64,000 bases of DNA from NCBI GenBank assembly GCA_903863295.1, contig CAIPBM010000112.1, forward strand, positions 25,281 through 89,280. Reading direction: 5' to 3'. The position numbers and the translations under genes were made by a program. Position 1 is the first letter of the stretch. Every line of letters starts with the position of its first letter. The notes under the pieces are model-generated. The model did not search any database, was not told the origin of the DNA, and saw only the letters and a program-made list of their open reading frames with translations. The stretch is from an uncultured Verrucomicrobiota bacterium (lineage in GTDB: Bacteria > Verrucomicrobiota > Verrucomicrobiia > Methylacidiphilales > UBA1321). This document shows positions 53,410 to 62,835 of the stretch, in pieces.

Positions 53410-55782
53410 CTACGAGATCTGAAGGCGAGCAAAGACAGGAATTTTAATCACATCCAGGATCAATCCAAAGACGATAGCCGCCGCAAATTCCCCGGCCACC
53501 ACCGAGACAGGCAGCGGTGCCATGGCGATCCCACCAATCGCCAACGTCGAAATAATCAGAAGGTCGGCCACGGAGGATAGAACCAGCCAAATGGTGGGAC
53601 GTAGTCCCCACAGGTGACGACGACCGCGTATAACGTAAATCGTTGCCTGGCTGCCGTAGACGATTGAAACGACGGAAAGAGTTCTCAGCTCATCCACCCC
53701 AAGTCCCAACTTGAATTTGCCCACGGCCAGAATCGCGGTGCAAAACGCCAGAAAACAAATTCCCAGGATGACGCCTGCGCTGGTAATCCGGCCTATCTGC
53801 CACGCGTTGGGCGTCTCCGATGGTCGCACCCGGTCTGTGGTCATGGACATGGCAAGAAAATCGCCGGTGATCATTACGATGACCATCAGCAGGGGCGTCA
53901 AGACGGCGTGTCCGGTCATGACCAGGCCGATGGCCAAGAGGAGCACCTGCAATACTTTCTTCATCACGGAATTGAGCGTGTAATTCAGAACACGCTGAAA
54001 GGTGATCCTGCCCTCCTTGATCGCAGCGACAATGCCCTCCAACCCGGGTTTCGTCAGGACAATGCCTGCCGCAGATTTGGCCACATCAGTTGCGGTCGAC
54101 ACCGCGATGCCCATCTGGGCCTGACGCAGCGCGGGCGCATCGTTCGCCCCGTCGCCACACATCCCCACCGTATGCCCATGCTTCTGGAAGGCCTTTACGA
54201 GGTTGTATTTTCCGTCCGGAAGAATGCCCGCGAACACCGCGAAATCCTGTGGTTTGACGCCGTTAGGAATTGGTCCAGGGGGACAGACAGCGCCCTTCAA
54301 TCCGACGGCATACGCGACGATGACCGCCGTCGCCGGTGCATCGCCTGTCACCATAACGGTAGTTACGCCCAAGGCGTGTAGTTCGGAAATAAGTGAGGCT
54401 GAATCTGAACGGGGCGGATCGCTGAGAGCAATAAGTCCGATGACCTGCAGAGTCGCGGGCCGCCCAGCCGCCACGGCCAAGACCCTGAAACCTTGCTTTT
54501 CGAGTTCGTCAGCTATTCCTGCCGCTGTCGGCGATGGAGCGGTGAGACCGATGACGGCGGTGAAGGCTCCCTTGATGATGCGCTGAGCATCCCCTTTTGC
54601 ATCTGTTGCGGCTGCTTCTGACGTCTTCTTGGCCGGATCGAATGGGATAAATGTCGTTAGCTTGGGCAGATCCGATGCCGGTCCTTTCGATGAAGCAGAA
54701 CGAATGGCTGCATCAACAGAATCCTGACCACCTTCGGAGCTGGCGAGGGCTGCCATCCCCAGAACGTGGGCTTCGTCAAAGCCCGGCATCGGACGAACGC
54801 TGGTTACCGCGAGTTGGTTGCAGGTGAGCGTCCCTGTCTTATCCGAGCAAAGGACATCGATTGAGGCAGCTTCATCCACGGCGGAAAGTCGCGTTGGAAG
54901 GACCCCCAACTTGGCCAAGGCACGAGCTCCCAACGCAGCCGCCAGGGTGAAAGTTGCAGGCAGTGCAACCGGAATGGCCGCAAGTATCGCCGTGAGGAGT
55001 AAGGGGATGATCTCACTCCAGGGCAGCGCATGAGCGTAGCTATAACCTCCAATGAGAACGATTATGACACCATTAAAAATCGCCAGGTTCCGTACGATTC
55101 GGAGGACGGCCTTCTCCTGTGAGCTTTGAACATGGGCGGTGCGGACAAGCTCCGCCGTCTTACCGAATTTGGTGTGAACGCCGGTGGCTGTCACTTCTGC
55201 CGTGGCTTCGCCGCGTTTGACCAAAGCTCCTGCGTAGGTGTCTGTCCCGGGGCCAGCTTCAAGAGGCAAAGATTCACCGGTAAGCATCGATTGATCGAGC
55301 GAGACGGATCCGTCGATCAAATGCACGTCGGCCGCCACCACGCCCCCGAGCGACAACTTTACCAAATCGCCTCGCACCAACTGAGTCGCCGGTAACGTTT
55401 TCCACTTTCCGTCGCGACAAACCGATGCGTTCAAGGCTAAGCGCGATTTTAAGGCCGCGAGGGTGGCTTGGGCGCGACCTTCCTGAAAATAGGCCAAAGC
55501 CGCGTTAAAGACGAGTAGCCCAGCAATAATCGCAGCCTCGAAATACTTTTGCAGGACCAATTCCAGTACAATGGAGGCTTCCAGTAACCATGGAACAGGT
55601 GCCCAGAACTTGGCCAAGGCGTTTTGAAGCGGATGCGCGGAGGTATCGGGCATGGCATTTGGCCCATCCTTTTGAAGAAGACTTGCCGCCACTTCGCTGG
55701 AGAGACCCTTCGACGCGGTTTTCTCTTCCGGTTTTGCTGGCGGACTGGGCGATGCTACTGCGATTATTTTATCGGCGCTCAT
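53410..55782 (-). CDS. P3A-type plasma-membrane cation ATPase
   Basis: A 790-residue P-type ATPase with TGES at 168-171, the phosphorylated Asp314 in CSDKTGTLTCNQ, and MCGDGANDAPALRQAQMGIA. It is closest to P3A proton pumps but differs in detail from the member at 41523 and lacks the long tail. GGGAG lies 7 bases before the ATG. Two such pumps in one island suggest separate roles in pH or membrane-potential control. Confidence 0.88.
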   Translation of the reverse strand: MSADKIIAVASPSPPAKPEEKTASKGLSSEVAASLLQKDGPNAMPDTSAHPLQNALAKFWAPVPWLLEASIVLELVLQKYFEAAIIAGLLVFNAALAYFQEGRAQATLAALKSRLALNASVCRDGKWKTLPATQLVRGDLVKLSLGGVVAADVHLIDGSVSLDQSMLTGESLPLEAGPGTDTYAGALVKRGEATAEVTATGVHTKFGKTAELVRTAHVQSSQEKAVLRIVRNLAIFNGVIIVLIGGYSYAHALPWSEIIPLLLTAILAAIPVALPATFTLAAALGARALAKLGVLPTRLSAVDEAASIDVLCSDKTGTLTCNQLAVTSVRPMPGFDEAHVLGMAALASSEGGQDSVDAAIRSASSKGPASDLPKLTTFIPFDPAKKTSEAAATDAKGDAQRIIKGAFTAVIGLTAPSPTAAGIADELEKQGFRVLAVAAGRPATLQVIGLIALSDPPRSDSASLISELHALGVTTVMVTGDAPATAVIVAYAVGLKGAVCPPGPIPNGVKPQDFAVFAGILPDGKYNLVKAFQKHGHTVGMCGDGANDAPALRQAQMGIAVSTATDVAKSAAGIVLTKPGLEGIVAAIKEGRITFQRVLNYTLNSVMKKVLQVLLLAIGLVMTGHAVLTPLLMVIVMITGDFLAMSMTTDRVRPSETPNAWQIGRITSAGVILGICFLAFCTAILAVGKFKLGLGVDELRTLSVVSIVYGSQATIYVIRGRRHLWGLRPTIWLVLSSVADLLIISTLAIGGIAMAPLPVSVVAGEFAAAIVFGLILDVIKIPVFARLQIS

Positions 55783-55840
55783 CGCATGACTCCCTTTCGT
55801 CGGCGAGAGTCCGAACTCTGGTTGGGTTCAGCACTTGTTC

Positions 55841-56317
55841 TCACGGGCTTGTTCGGTGACCCGCTGCCCAATTATTATATCGGTGGACCTCGGTTATGCG
55901 CCCCGGCAGAGCGTCGATCCGATCAAAGATTTCCCACGGGTCTACATTTTTGCCCGAACTGAAAAGAAGATGTCCATCTATCCCAACCAGCCAGACGCGA
56001 AAGCCCGATTCGCTTGGTGCCATGTTTTTCCTTAGTTCCTGGATCACTTTCGGATTCACGACTTGAAAGACGAGGAGGCTTCGATGATCCATCCACTTGC
56101 AAACAGTAGTAGAGTCCCATTGGTCTAAAAACGCTTCTTCCCTTTTGCGATCACCAGGAAAGACGACGATCAGCCGATGGATACCGCTAAATGGTGTGAG
56201 ATCAGACGACCGAAGAATCTGGCCGGCTCCAAAGATCTCTCCTGCCGTCCCAAACAAGAATAGAGGCAGGAGTAGACAAGCTGTTCGAGCCCAGCTAAGC
56301 GATGGACTATTCTTCAC
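55841..56317 (-). CDS. DUF4174-like exported protein
   Basis: A protein of about 158 residues. An N-terminal signal-like segment (ARTACLLLPLFLFGTAG) precedes a small domain with HRLIVVFPGDRKREEAFLDQ, LLVFQV, and a C-terminal FDRIDALPGRITEV that matches the end of DUF4174 proteins. The GTG at 56317 gives a signal peptide directly; the in-frame ATG at 56335 lies inside the BON gene. It is in the slipin operon. Function unknown. Confidence 0.6.
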   Translation of the reverse strand: MKNSPSLSWARTACLLLPLFLFGTAGEIFGAGQILRSSDLTPFSGIHRLIVVFPGDRKREEAFLDQWDSTTVCKWMDHRSLLVFQVVNPKVIQELRKNMAPSESGFRVWLVGIDGHLLFSSGKNVDPWEIFDRIDALPGRITEVHRYNNWAAGHRTSP

Positions 56318-56990
56318 CCCAAAACCACTCCACATCGAGTTCGTTGGTTACCGAAAACACACCCGGCGCGGCCCAAGCGACTCGTTCGGCTTCCTCTCGT
56401 GCCGTATAGCTGCGAACTTTGCCACGGAGTATTACCTCATTTCCAACCGCCTCAACCAGGATTTGCTCAGCTACCAAAAGAGAGTTTCTTTCGATGGCAT
56501 CTTTGACGATTGATTCGATGTCCACAGGTGCCTCTTTGGGTTTGATCGTAATCAAATTGGTCACGCCTTTGACGCCCACAAGGTGATGCACCGCTTCTTC
56601 GGCGGCGTTCTTCTCATGCCACCAGCCAAATTCGCCCTGTAGTGTCACCCAACCGTCCCGAACTGTTACCTTGGCGATGCCTTTAGGAATGGTCGAATTC
56701 CAGTCAATTTGATGGGCTGCCGCTGCCGCGATTTCTCCGTCTGTACGACGAGAGGAATCTGGCAGTCTGACTTCAATGTCGTCGGCAATGGCCTTGACGC
56801 CGGCAACCCGTTTGACGGAACGCACCGCCGCGAATCGTTCTCCGTAGCTGGTTGCGTAGCCGTTGAGCGTCACCGTTCCGTCTTTAACCAGAACGCCGAT
56901 ATCGCTGACTTTTACCCTGGGATCAAATTCGAGCTCCGCGAGCACATCGATCTTCATCTCTTCGTCACTTTTTTCAACGCTGGTTTTCAT
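56307..56990 (-). CDS. triple BON-domain (OsmY-like) protein, second copy
   Basis: A 227-residue paralogue of 31746-32432 with the same three BON domains; the starts (MKTSVEKSDEEMKIDVLAEL versus MKTTLEKSDTEIKTDVLAEL) are nearly identical. Sequence differs more in the middle. It follows the slipin gene by 37 bp. Two copies behind two palindrome sites imply dosage or specialised functions in membrane stress. Confidence 0.88.
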   Translation of the reverse strand: MKTSVEKSDEEMKIDVLAELEFDPRVKVSDIGVLVKDGTVTLNGYATSYGERFAAVRSVKRVAGVKAIADDIEVRLPDSSRRTDGEIAAAAAHQIDWNSTIPKGIAKVTVRDGWVTLQGEFGWWHEKNAAEEAVHHLVGVKGVTNLITIKPKEAPVDIESIVKDAIERNSLLVAEQILVEAVGNEVILRGKVRSYTAREEAERVAWAAPGVFSVTNELDVEWFWGEE

Positions 56991-57027
56991 GGGATTGACC
57001 TTTCTCGAGATATCGTATTAGTTGCGA

Positions 57028-57987
57028 CTAGGGCTTGAGCGCCAGTTCTTGATGCCCGTTCACGCCATCCTCGGGAATTCTGGGAACGATAGGCGGAACC
57101 TTTGTCCGATCCTGGCCTAACCCCATGGTCAGCGCCGTCATGCCAGCGAGTCCACCGAGTTGCATGCTTTCCACGGCAGTGCTGGGAACGATAACGATGG
57201 TGGAATTCTCCTTTAGACCCTCATACAGCATATTCATGGCACGTAGGTGAAAGGCTACCGGATTGCCTTCATAGCTTCTGCCTGCTTCAGCAAATTTCTC
57301 CGCGATCTGGCGCTCCGCATCACCCAGGATTACGCGGGCCTGACGCTCTCGCTCGGCCTGCGCCTGCATTGACATCGCATCTTCCAAGCCGGAAGGGATA
57401 AGAACATCCTTCACCTCGACGGAGATGACGTTGATGCCCCAGGGTTCGGTGCGCTCATCAATTATCTTTTGCAGCAGACTGCTGATTTTGTCCCTGCCTT
57501 CCAGCATGTCGGAAAGCATGGTTTTACCGATGACATCACGCAGAGCCGTTTGGGAGGCCCAACTTATCGCGCTTTCGTAATCCGCGACATCCAGGGCCGC
57601 TTTCTTGGGATCGACCACTTTCCAAAACAGCACGGCATCGACATCCACGGGAACCGTGTCTTTGGTCAGCGTTTTTTCCGCTTTAAAGCCGGTGGTGATG
57701 ACACGGGTGTCGATCCAGTAAGGAATCGCGTCGAAAACGGGAATAATGAAAAATAGACCCGGGCCTCTCAGCGCATGGAATTGACCGAGGCGCAAGATCA
57801 CGGCCCTATCCCACTGATTGGCGACCCGAATGGCGCTCGAAGCAATTACGGCAAGGATAAAGGCACCGACTCCGATACAGCCAGCGGTCACAGTACCGGC
57901 AACGCCGCTGACGACGTAGGCCAAAAATCCACCAACGCCAAAAATGATGATGAAGATCAGGGTTCCGAAGGAATTGGTTTGTCTCAT
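57028..57987 (-). CDS. slipin / SPFH (band 7) membrane protein
   Basis: A 319-residue protein with two adjacent N-terminal hydrophobic segments (about 8-53) and an SPFH domain (RLGQFHALRGPGLFFIIPVF, DTRVITTGFKAEKTLTKDT, DVDAVLFWKVVDPKKA) up to about 210. A coiled-coil Ala/Glu-rich part with RQARVILGDAERQIAEKFAE follows. Slipins organise membrane microdomains. Partner NfeD genes often adjoin slipins but none is seen here. It is first in an operon with palindrome H 107 bp upstream. Confidence 0.9.
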   Translation of the reverse strand: MRQTNSFGTLIFIIIFGVGGFLAYVVSGVAGTVTAGCIGVGAFILAVIASSAIRVANQWDRAVILRLGQFHALRGPGLFFIIPVFDAIPYWIDTRVITTGFKAEKTLTKDTVPVDVDAVLFWKVVDPKKAALDVADYESAISWASQTALRDVIGKTMLSDMLEGRDKISSLLQKIIDERTEPWGINVISVEVKDVLIPSGLEDAMSMQAQAERERQARVILGDAERQIAEKFAEAGRSYEGNPVAFHLRAMNMLYEGLKENSTIVIVPSTAVESMQLGGLAGMTALTMGLGQDRTKVPPIVPRIPEDGVNGHQELALKP

Positions 57988-58093
57988 TTCGTTATCTCCG
58001 ATTTTGCGCCTCCGAATAGAGGAGCTGGGGTTGACCTCAAAGGTGCTACTGCGAGGCTCGCCTTAAGTGAACGCCCGATCCCTTAGCGCCGCT

Positions 58094-58111
58094 ATGGGGT
58101 GAAGACCCCAT
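58094..58111. promoter_or_regulatory. island palindrome, site H
   Basis: ATGGGGTGAAGACCCCAT, one centre-flank mismatch from a perfect 8-2-8 palindrome. It is 107 bp before the slipin start and just after the glgX stop (58142), so it most likely drives the slipin operon. Confidence 0.7.
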
Positions 58112-58141
58112 CACTTGATAGACTCCTCGACCCGCACTGCC

Positions 58142-60292
58142 TCAGTGCCCTCCAGCGGCTCTAACATTTGTGTCTTGAGCCAAGAGTATCGCGCAGGTTC
58201 GCGATCCAAGATGGTAGGTTTTCTCCTGCCAAAGGGATTCTTCACCCGCTCCAGACAAATCGCGGGGCGCTTCACGAGAGGTGTCGGCGGCCACACACCA
58301 CCGCTTGCTCGGCGATAAAGTTGGCAAGTTGAACTCAACTGCATAACACCCAGCATTAAACATCAGGAAAAGGGCTCCCTGCTCACCTTCATGGATTAGA
58401 CACGCAAGCTGCTTTTCCTTCGGATCCGCCCAGTTAAGCATTCTACCATAGGGGCCGACCCAATGAATTTCGGCCTCCGCGTAAAACTTTTCTTCGCTCA
58501 GGATCGGGTGGGCACGACGAAAGGCGATCATGCCTCGGGTGAAGAGGAAAATCTCTTCGTGCTTTTTCAAAAAGCCCCATTCATGCCAGCTCATTTCGTT
58601 GTCTTGGCAGTAGGCGTTATTGTTGCCGCCTTGCGAACGACGAAATTCGTCTCCACCAAGCAGCATTGGCACCCCTCGTGAAATGAAAAGAGTCAGCAGG
58701 AAGTTCTTAATTTGGCGATTCCGCCATGACTCTATTGCCGCGTCGGTGGTCTCGCCTTCGGTGCCACAATTCTCGCTAAAGTTATAATCCGATCCGTCCC
58801 GGTTATTTTCTCCGTTGGCTTCATTGTGCTTGTTGCCATAGCTCACGAGGTCATTCAGGGTGAACCCGTCGTGGCAGGTGATGAAGTTAATGCTGCTGTC
58901 GGGACCTTTGCCTGACTTGGAATAAATGTCGGCGCTGCCACAGATGCGACTGGCAAACGCCCCCAACATCCCATCATCGCCACGCCAGAAACGCCGGATG
59001 TCATCCCGGTATCTGCCGTTCCACTCAGCCCAGCGAGGCTCTGAAAAACTTCCCACTTCATAGCCACCTGCGGTGTCCCAAGCCTCAGCGATAATCTTCA
59101 CGTCCCTCAAGATCGGATCTTCAGCAATTCGCACAAGAAGAGGAGCATCTGCCAGCAAATTGCCAGACTCGTCCCGACCGAGGGCCGATGCCAAATCAAA
59201 CCGGAATCCATCGATGTGCATCTCGACCATCCAGTAGCGAAGCGCGGCCACGATGTGGTCCCGCACCACGGGATGGTTGGCGTTGATGGTGTTGCCCGTT
59301 CCGGTGAAGTCCTTGTAGTAGCGTTTGTCGCCGGACAACGTGTAAAAAATCGAATTATCCATCCCACGAAAGCCCAGCGTCGGCCCCAATTCGTTTCCCT
59401 CTGCCGTGTGGCTGAAGACCACATCCAGGATCACTTCGATGCCTGCGTCATGCAAGGACTTCACCATCCTTTTGAACTCCAATTTCTGCTCACCCAACCC
59501 AAGCAAGCTACTGTAAGAGGCCTTGGGCGCGAAGAAGGCGACGGGATCGTATCCCCAGTAATTTCGAAGAGGCTGCTTGGTCTGCGGGTTAACGCCACAG
59601 ACCTGATTTTCATTAAACTCCAATACCGGCATGAGTTCCACAGCCGTCACCCCCAGGTCCTTGAGATAGGGAATCTTTTCCATGAGTCCCCGGTAGGTAC
59701 CGGGATTGACCACGCCGGAACTCGAATGAACCGTGAATCCGCGAACATGGACTTCATAGATGACCGTCTTGGACCAAGGATGGCGGAGTGGTGGGTCGTT
59801 TTGCCAATCGTATTCCTCGCGAGTAAAAATGCATTTCGGCATGGCTCCCGCGTCGTCCATCGAGGAAAAGGCCAAGTCACGCTCCGGGGCTGATGGATCG
59901 TATCCCCGCTCCGGCCCAAAATCCCAGTTCGGTATTCGGGAGATTGCTGTCGCAAGGGGATCCAGAAGAAGCTTGTGGAAATTGAATCGATGTCCCTCCC
60001 ATGGTTGAAAGGGACCATCAACCCGATAGGCATAAAGTTGACCTGGTTTAATCCCCTTAATCCAGACATGCCACATATCTCCGGTACGATTGTAGACGGG
60101 ATCGAATTCGATCTCGCGGGCGGGTTTTGCGTCTTGAGGACGATCAAACAGCTCCAGCCGAACGCGACTGGCGTGACGACTGAACAGGGCGAAGTTAACT
60201 CCACCCTCGTATTCGTGGGTTCCCATGGGCAACGGAACGCCCATCCGAACTTCGGATAGTTCTGCCAAATCCTCCTGCTCGGTTTTATTCAC
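58142..60292 (-). CDS. glgX: glycogen debranching enzyme (isoamylase-type GH13)
   Basis: Cuts alpha-1,6 branches in glycogen. The 716-residue protein has an N-terminal CBM48 (YEGGVNFALFSRHASRVRLE) and the GH13 core: VFSHTAEGNE, GFRFDLASALG with the nucleophile Asp, AEAWDTAG with the acid Glu, and FITCHDGFTLNDL. The GTG at 60292 overlaps the glgP stop as GTGA; a longer in-frame start lies inside glgP. It pairs with glgP for glycogen breakdown. Confidence 0.92.
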   Translation of the reverse strand: MNKTEQEDLAELSEVRMGVPLPMGTHEYEGGVNFALFSRHASRVRLELFDRPQDAKPAREIEFDPVYNRTGDMWHVWIKGIKPGQLYAYRVDGPFQPWEGHRFNFHKLLLDPLATAISRIPNWDFGPERGYDPSAPERDLAFSSMDDAGAMPKCIFTREEYDWQNDPPLRHPWSKTVIYEVHVRGFTVHSSSGVVNPGTYRGLMEKIPYLKDLGVTAVELMPVLEFNENQVCGVNPQTKQPLRNYWGYDPVAFFAPKASYSSLLGLGEQKLEFKRMVKSLHDAGIEVILDVVFSHTAEGNELGPTLGFRGMDNSIFYTLSGDKRYYKDFTGTGNTINANHPVVRDHIVAALRYWMVEMHIDGFRFDLASALGRDESGNLLADAPLLVRIAEDPILRDVKIIAEAWDTAGGYEVGSFSEPRWAEWNGRYRDDIRRFWRGDDGMLGAFASRICGSADIYSKSGKGPDSSINFITCHDGFTLNDLVSYGNKHNEANGENNRDGSDYNFSENCGTEGETTDAAIESWRNRQIKNFLLTLFISRGVPMLLGGDEFRRSQGGNNNAYCQDNEMSWHEWGFLKKHEEIFLFTRGMIAFRRAHPILSEEKFYAEAEIHWVGPYGRMLNWADPKEKQLACLIHEGEQGALFLMFNAGCYAVEFNLPTLSPSKRWCVAADTSREAPRDLSGAGEESLWQEKTYHLGSRTCAILLAQDTNVRAAGGH

Positions 60293-62835
60293 CGCTGCCA
60301 CAGAATTCGTGATTCTTCCAAAGGAACGGCAACACCTTCGCAGCATGGGATGACTCGCGCTGTATAGTCCCCAGCCGGACGGGCGGAGGATACGGTCGTG
60401 CTGTAAACATAACCACCCGAAGTGTCGGCCAGTTGCCGGACGCGTTTCATCTCCTCCAGTACAGGAGTACTCCCCATAGCCCCGTTGGCATAAAGCTGGA
60501 CTCGAACTGCTTTCGGGTCGAGGTCCCCTAGGCAGACGTGAACCTCGAAGACATGCTGCTGGCCAAGAGTCTCAACCTTCACCTCGCCGAAATGGAGTTT
60601 GTTCCATTTTTCTTCGAGACGATGTTGCCAATTGACCATTTCTCGGCTGATTGCGCCTTTATCGGCCACTCTCGAACGGTACGCCGTCGCCGCCGGAAGA
60701 TAGTGCTTTTCGGTGTACTCGCGCACCGTTCGGCTGGCGGAAAAGCGAGGGGTTAACTGGGCCATGCTTTCCCGCATCCGAGCCACCCAAGCCGTCGGGA
60801 TTCCCTGACCATCACGGTTGTAGAACTCAGGAATGACTTCGCGTTCGAGGGCGTCGTAGAGCATCTCCGCTTCGGCGTGGTCCCAGCCTGGGTCCGTGCC
60901 GTGCTCTTTGCCGTCACCTATCGCCCATCCCAAGTCCGGGAGATACGCTTCGGCCCACCAACCATCCAATTCCGAAAGGTTAATCCCACCGTTGACCAGT
61001 ACCTTCATGCCGCTTGTTCCACACGCCTCCCATGGACGCCTCGGCGTATTGATCCAGACATCGACTCCCTGCACGAGATGCGACGTCAACTGCATGTCGT
61101 AGTCGCTTAAAAAGATGACGTGAGGTTGGGCTTCTGCCCGACGGATGAAATTGATCCATTCATGGATCAAGGCCTGGCCGCCCTGGTCATCAGGATGCGC
61201 CTTGCCGGCGATGATGAGTTGCACCGGGCGTTGCGGGTTAGAAAGCAGGCGAAGTAGTCGCAAAGGGTCGTGCAGGAGGAGATTCGGACGCTTGTAGGTC
61301 GCAAAACGGCGCGCAAAGCCCAAGGTCAGCGCATTGGGATCAAAGAGATGCTTGGCCGCTTCGACCAACTCTGGAGATCTTCCGGAAACAGCCAGTTGCC
61401 TAGACAGTCGAGCGCGGGTGTATTCAACCAGAGACTTTTTGGCCGCGAGACGAAATTGCCATAGACGCGCATCGGGGATGCGACGAATGTCCTTCTCCAA
61501 ATTTTCCGGCGTGCCTAGCCAACGGTCTTTTCCGCAGGCTTCGGTCCAGAGATCGTCGGCCGCAGCCGAATCCCAAGTTGGCATGTGAACACCGTTGGTC
61601 ACGTATCCGACGGGCACTTCGTCTGCTGGCCAGCGGGAAAAGAGAGGATCGAAGAGATTCCGGCTGACTTCTCCATGCAAGCGACTCACGCCATTCACTG
61701 CCCCACTTCCCCGGATCGCCAGGTAGGCCATGTTGAAACTTTCCGATTTGTCATTCGGATTCTGGCGGCCAAGGGCGAGTAGATCGTGGAGAATAATGCC
61801 GAGCTTCTCTTCGGCATAACGGCCAAGGTATTGCTCGATGAGGGCTGGATCGAAACGATCAAATCCGGCGGCGACAGCCGTATGGGTGGTGAAAAGATTC
61901 CCCGCTCGGGTGGCCGCCAAGGCAACGTCAAAGGGTTGCGCGGTTTCGTGCATGAAACTATGGGCGCGCTCCAAGATGGCGAAGGCCGCATGGCCCTCGT
62001 TCAAGTGACACACTTCCGGCTGGATTCCAAGCGCCCTGAGCAGCCGCCATCCACCGATCCCGAGAAGCAACTCCTGCTTAAGCCGCATTTCGGGCCCACC
62101 GCCATACAACTCGCTGGTGATGCCTCGATGGGCGGGAAAATTTGCCGCATCGTTGCTGTCGAGAAGGTAAAGTTTCACTCTGCCGACTTGGACTTGCCAG
62201 GCGCGCAGCCAGACCGAGTAGCCAGGCAATGCGATCTCAAGTCGTAGCCATTCGCCATTCGGCTGGCGCAAGGGCGTGATCGGCAATTGTCCGGGATCGT
62301 TATAGGGGAAAAGGGCCTGTTGGTCCCCATCATTGCCGATCACCTGCCGAAAATAGCCTTGCTGGTAAAGCAGCCCTACTCCCACCACCGGTATACCGAG
62401 ATCACTGTTCGCTTTGAGCTGATCCCCGGCCACATTGCCGAGCCCGCCGGAGTAAATGGGCAATGCTTCGCTCAGCATGAATTCCATGCTGAAGTAGGCG
62501 ACGCACGTCAGGGAGGAGTTCGGATGGGATTGCTGAAACCACGCGGGAGATTCCTCGGCGCGATGTTTGGATCCCAGAAGGTCCTCCGCATGTTTGCGGA
62601 AAACCGGATCGGTCAGTTTGCGCTTGAGTTGGTCCCGGGAGACCGTTTGCAGCACAACCCAAGGATTCTGCGTCAGTTCCCATAACGAGGGATCAAGTTG
62701 TCGCCACAGGGTGTCCGCTCCGTGATTCCACGAGCAACGCATGTCCAGGGCCAGCTCCGCTAGGATATCGAATCCATCAACTTCCGTGGGGAGAAGGTTG
62801 TACGTTGGTCGGCGGATTGGTGTTGGTTCGCTCAT
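60289..62835 (-). CDS. glgP: alpha-glucan phosphorylase (DUF3417-containing)
   Basis: Releases glucose-1-phosphate from glycogen or maltodextrin. The 848-residue protein is the alpha-glucan family phosphorylase type with an N-terminal DUF3417 region (LALDMRCSWNHGADTLWRQL) and the PLP site EACGTSGMKVLVNGGINLSE. It overlaps rpiB by 4 nt (ATGA) and glgX by 4 nt, so the genes are translationally coupled. Confidence 0.93.
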   Translation of the reverse strand: MSEPTPIRRPTYNLLPTEVDGFDILAELALDMRCSWNHGADTLWRQLDPSLWELTQNPWVVLQTVSRDQLKRKLTDPVFRKHAEDLLGSKHRAEESPAWFQQSHPNSSLTCVAYFSMEFMLSEALPIYSGGLGNVAGDQLKANSDLGIPVVGVGLLYQQGYFRQVIGNDGDQQALFPYNDPGQLPITPLRQPNGEWLRLEIALPGYSVWLRAWQVQVGRVKLYLLDSNDAANFPAHRGITSELYGGGPEMRLKQELLLGIGGWRLLRALGIQPEVCHLNEGHAAFAILERAHSFMHETAQPFDVALAATRAGNLFTTHTAVAAGFDRFDPALIEQYLGRYAEEKLGIILHDLLALGRQNPNDKSESFNMAYLAIRGSGAVNGVSRLHGEVSRNLFDPLFSRWPADEVPVGYVTNGVHMPTWDSAAADDLWTEACGKDRWLGTPENLEKDIRRIPDARLWQFRLAAKKSLVEYTRARLSRQLAVSGRSPELVEAAKHLFDPNALTLGFARRFATYKRPNLLLHDPLRLLRLLSNPQRPVQLIIAGKAHPDDQGGQALIHEWINFIRRAEAQPHVIFLSDYDMQLTSHLVQGVDVWINTPRRPWEACGTSGMKVLVNGGINLSELDGWWAEAYLPDLGWAIGDGKEHGTDPGWDHAEAEMLYDALEREVIPEFYNRDGQGIPTAWVARMRESMAQLTPRFSASRTVREYTEKHYLPAATAYRSRVADKGAISREMVNWQHRLEEKWNKLHFGEVKVETLGQQHVFEVHVCLGDLDPKAVRVQLYANGAMGSTPVLEEMKRVRQLADTSGGYVYSTTVSSARPAGDYTARVIPCCEGVAVPLEESRILWQR

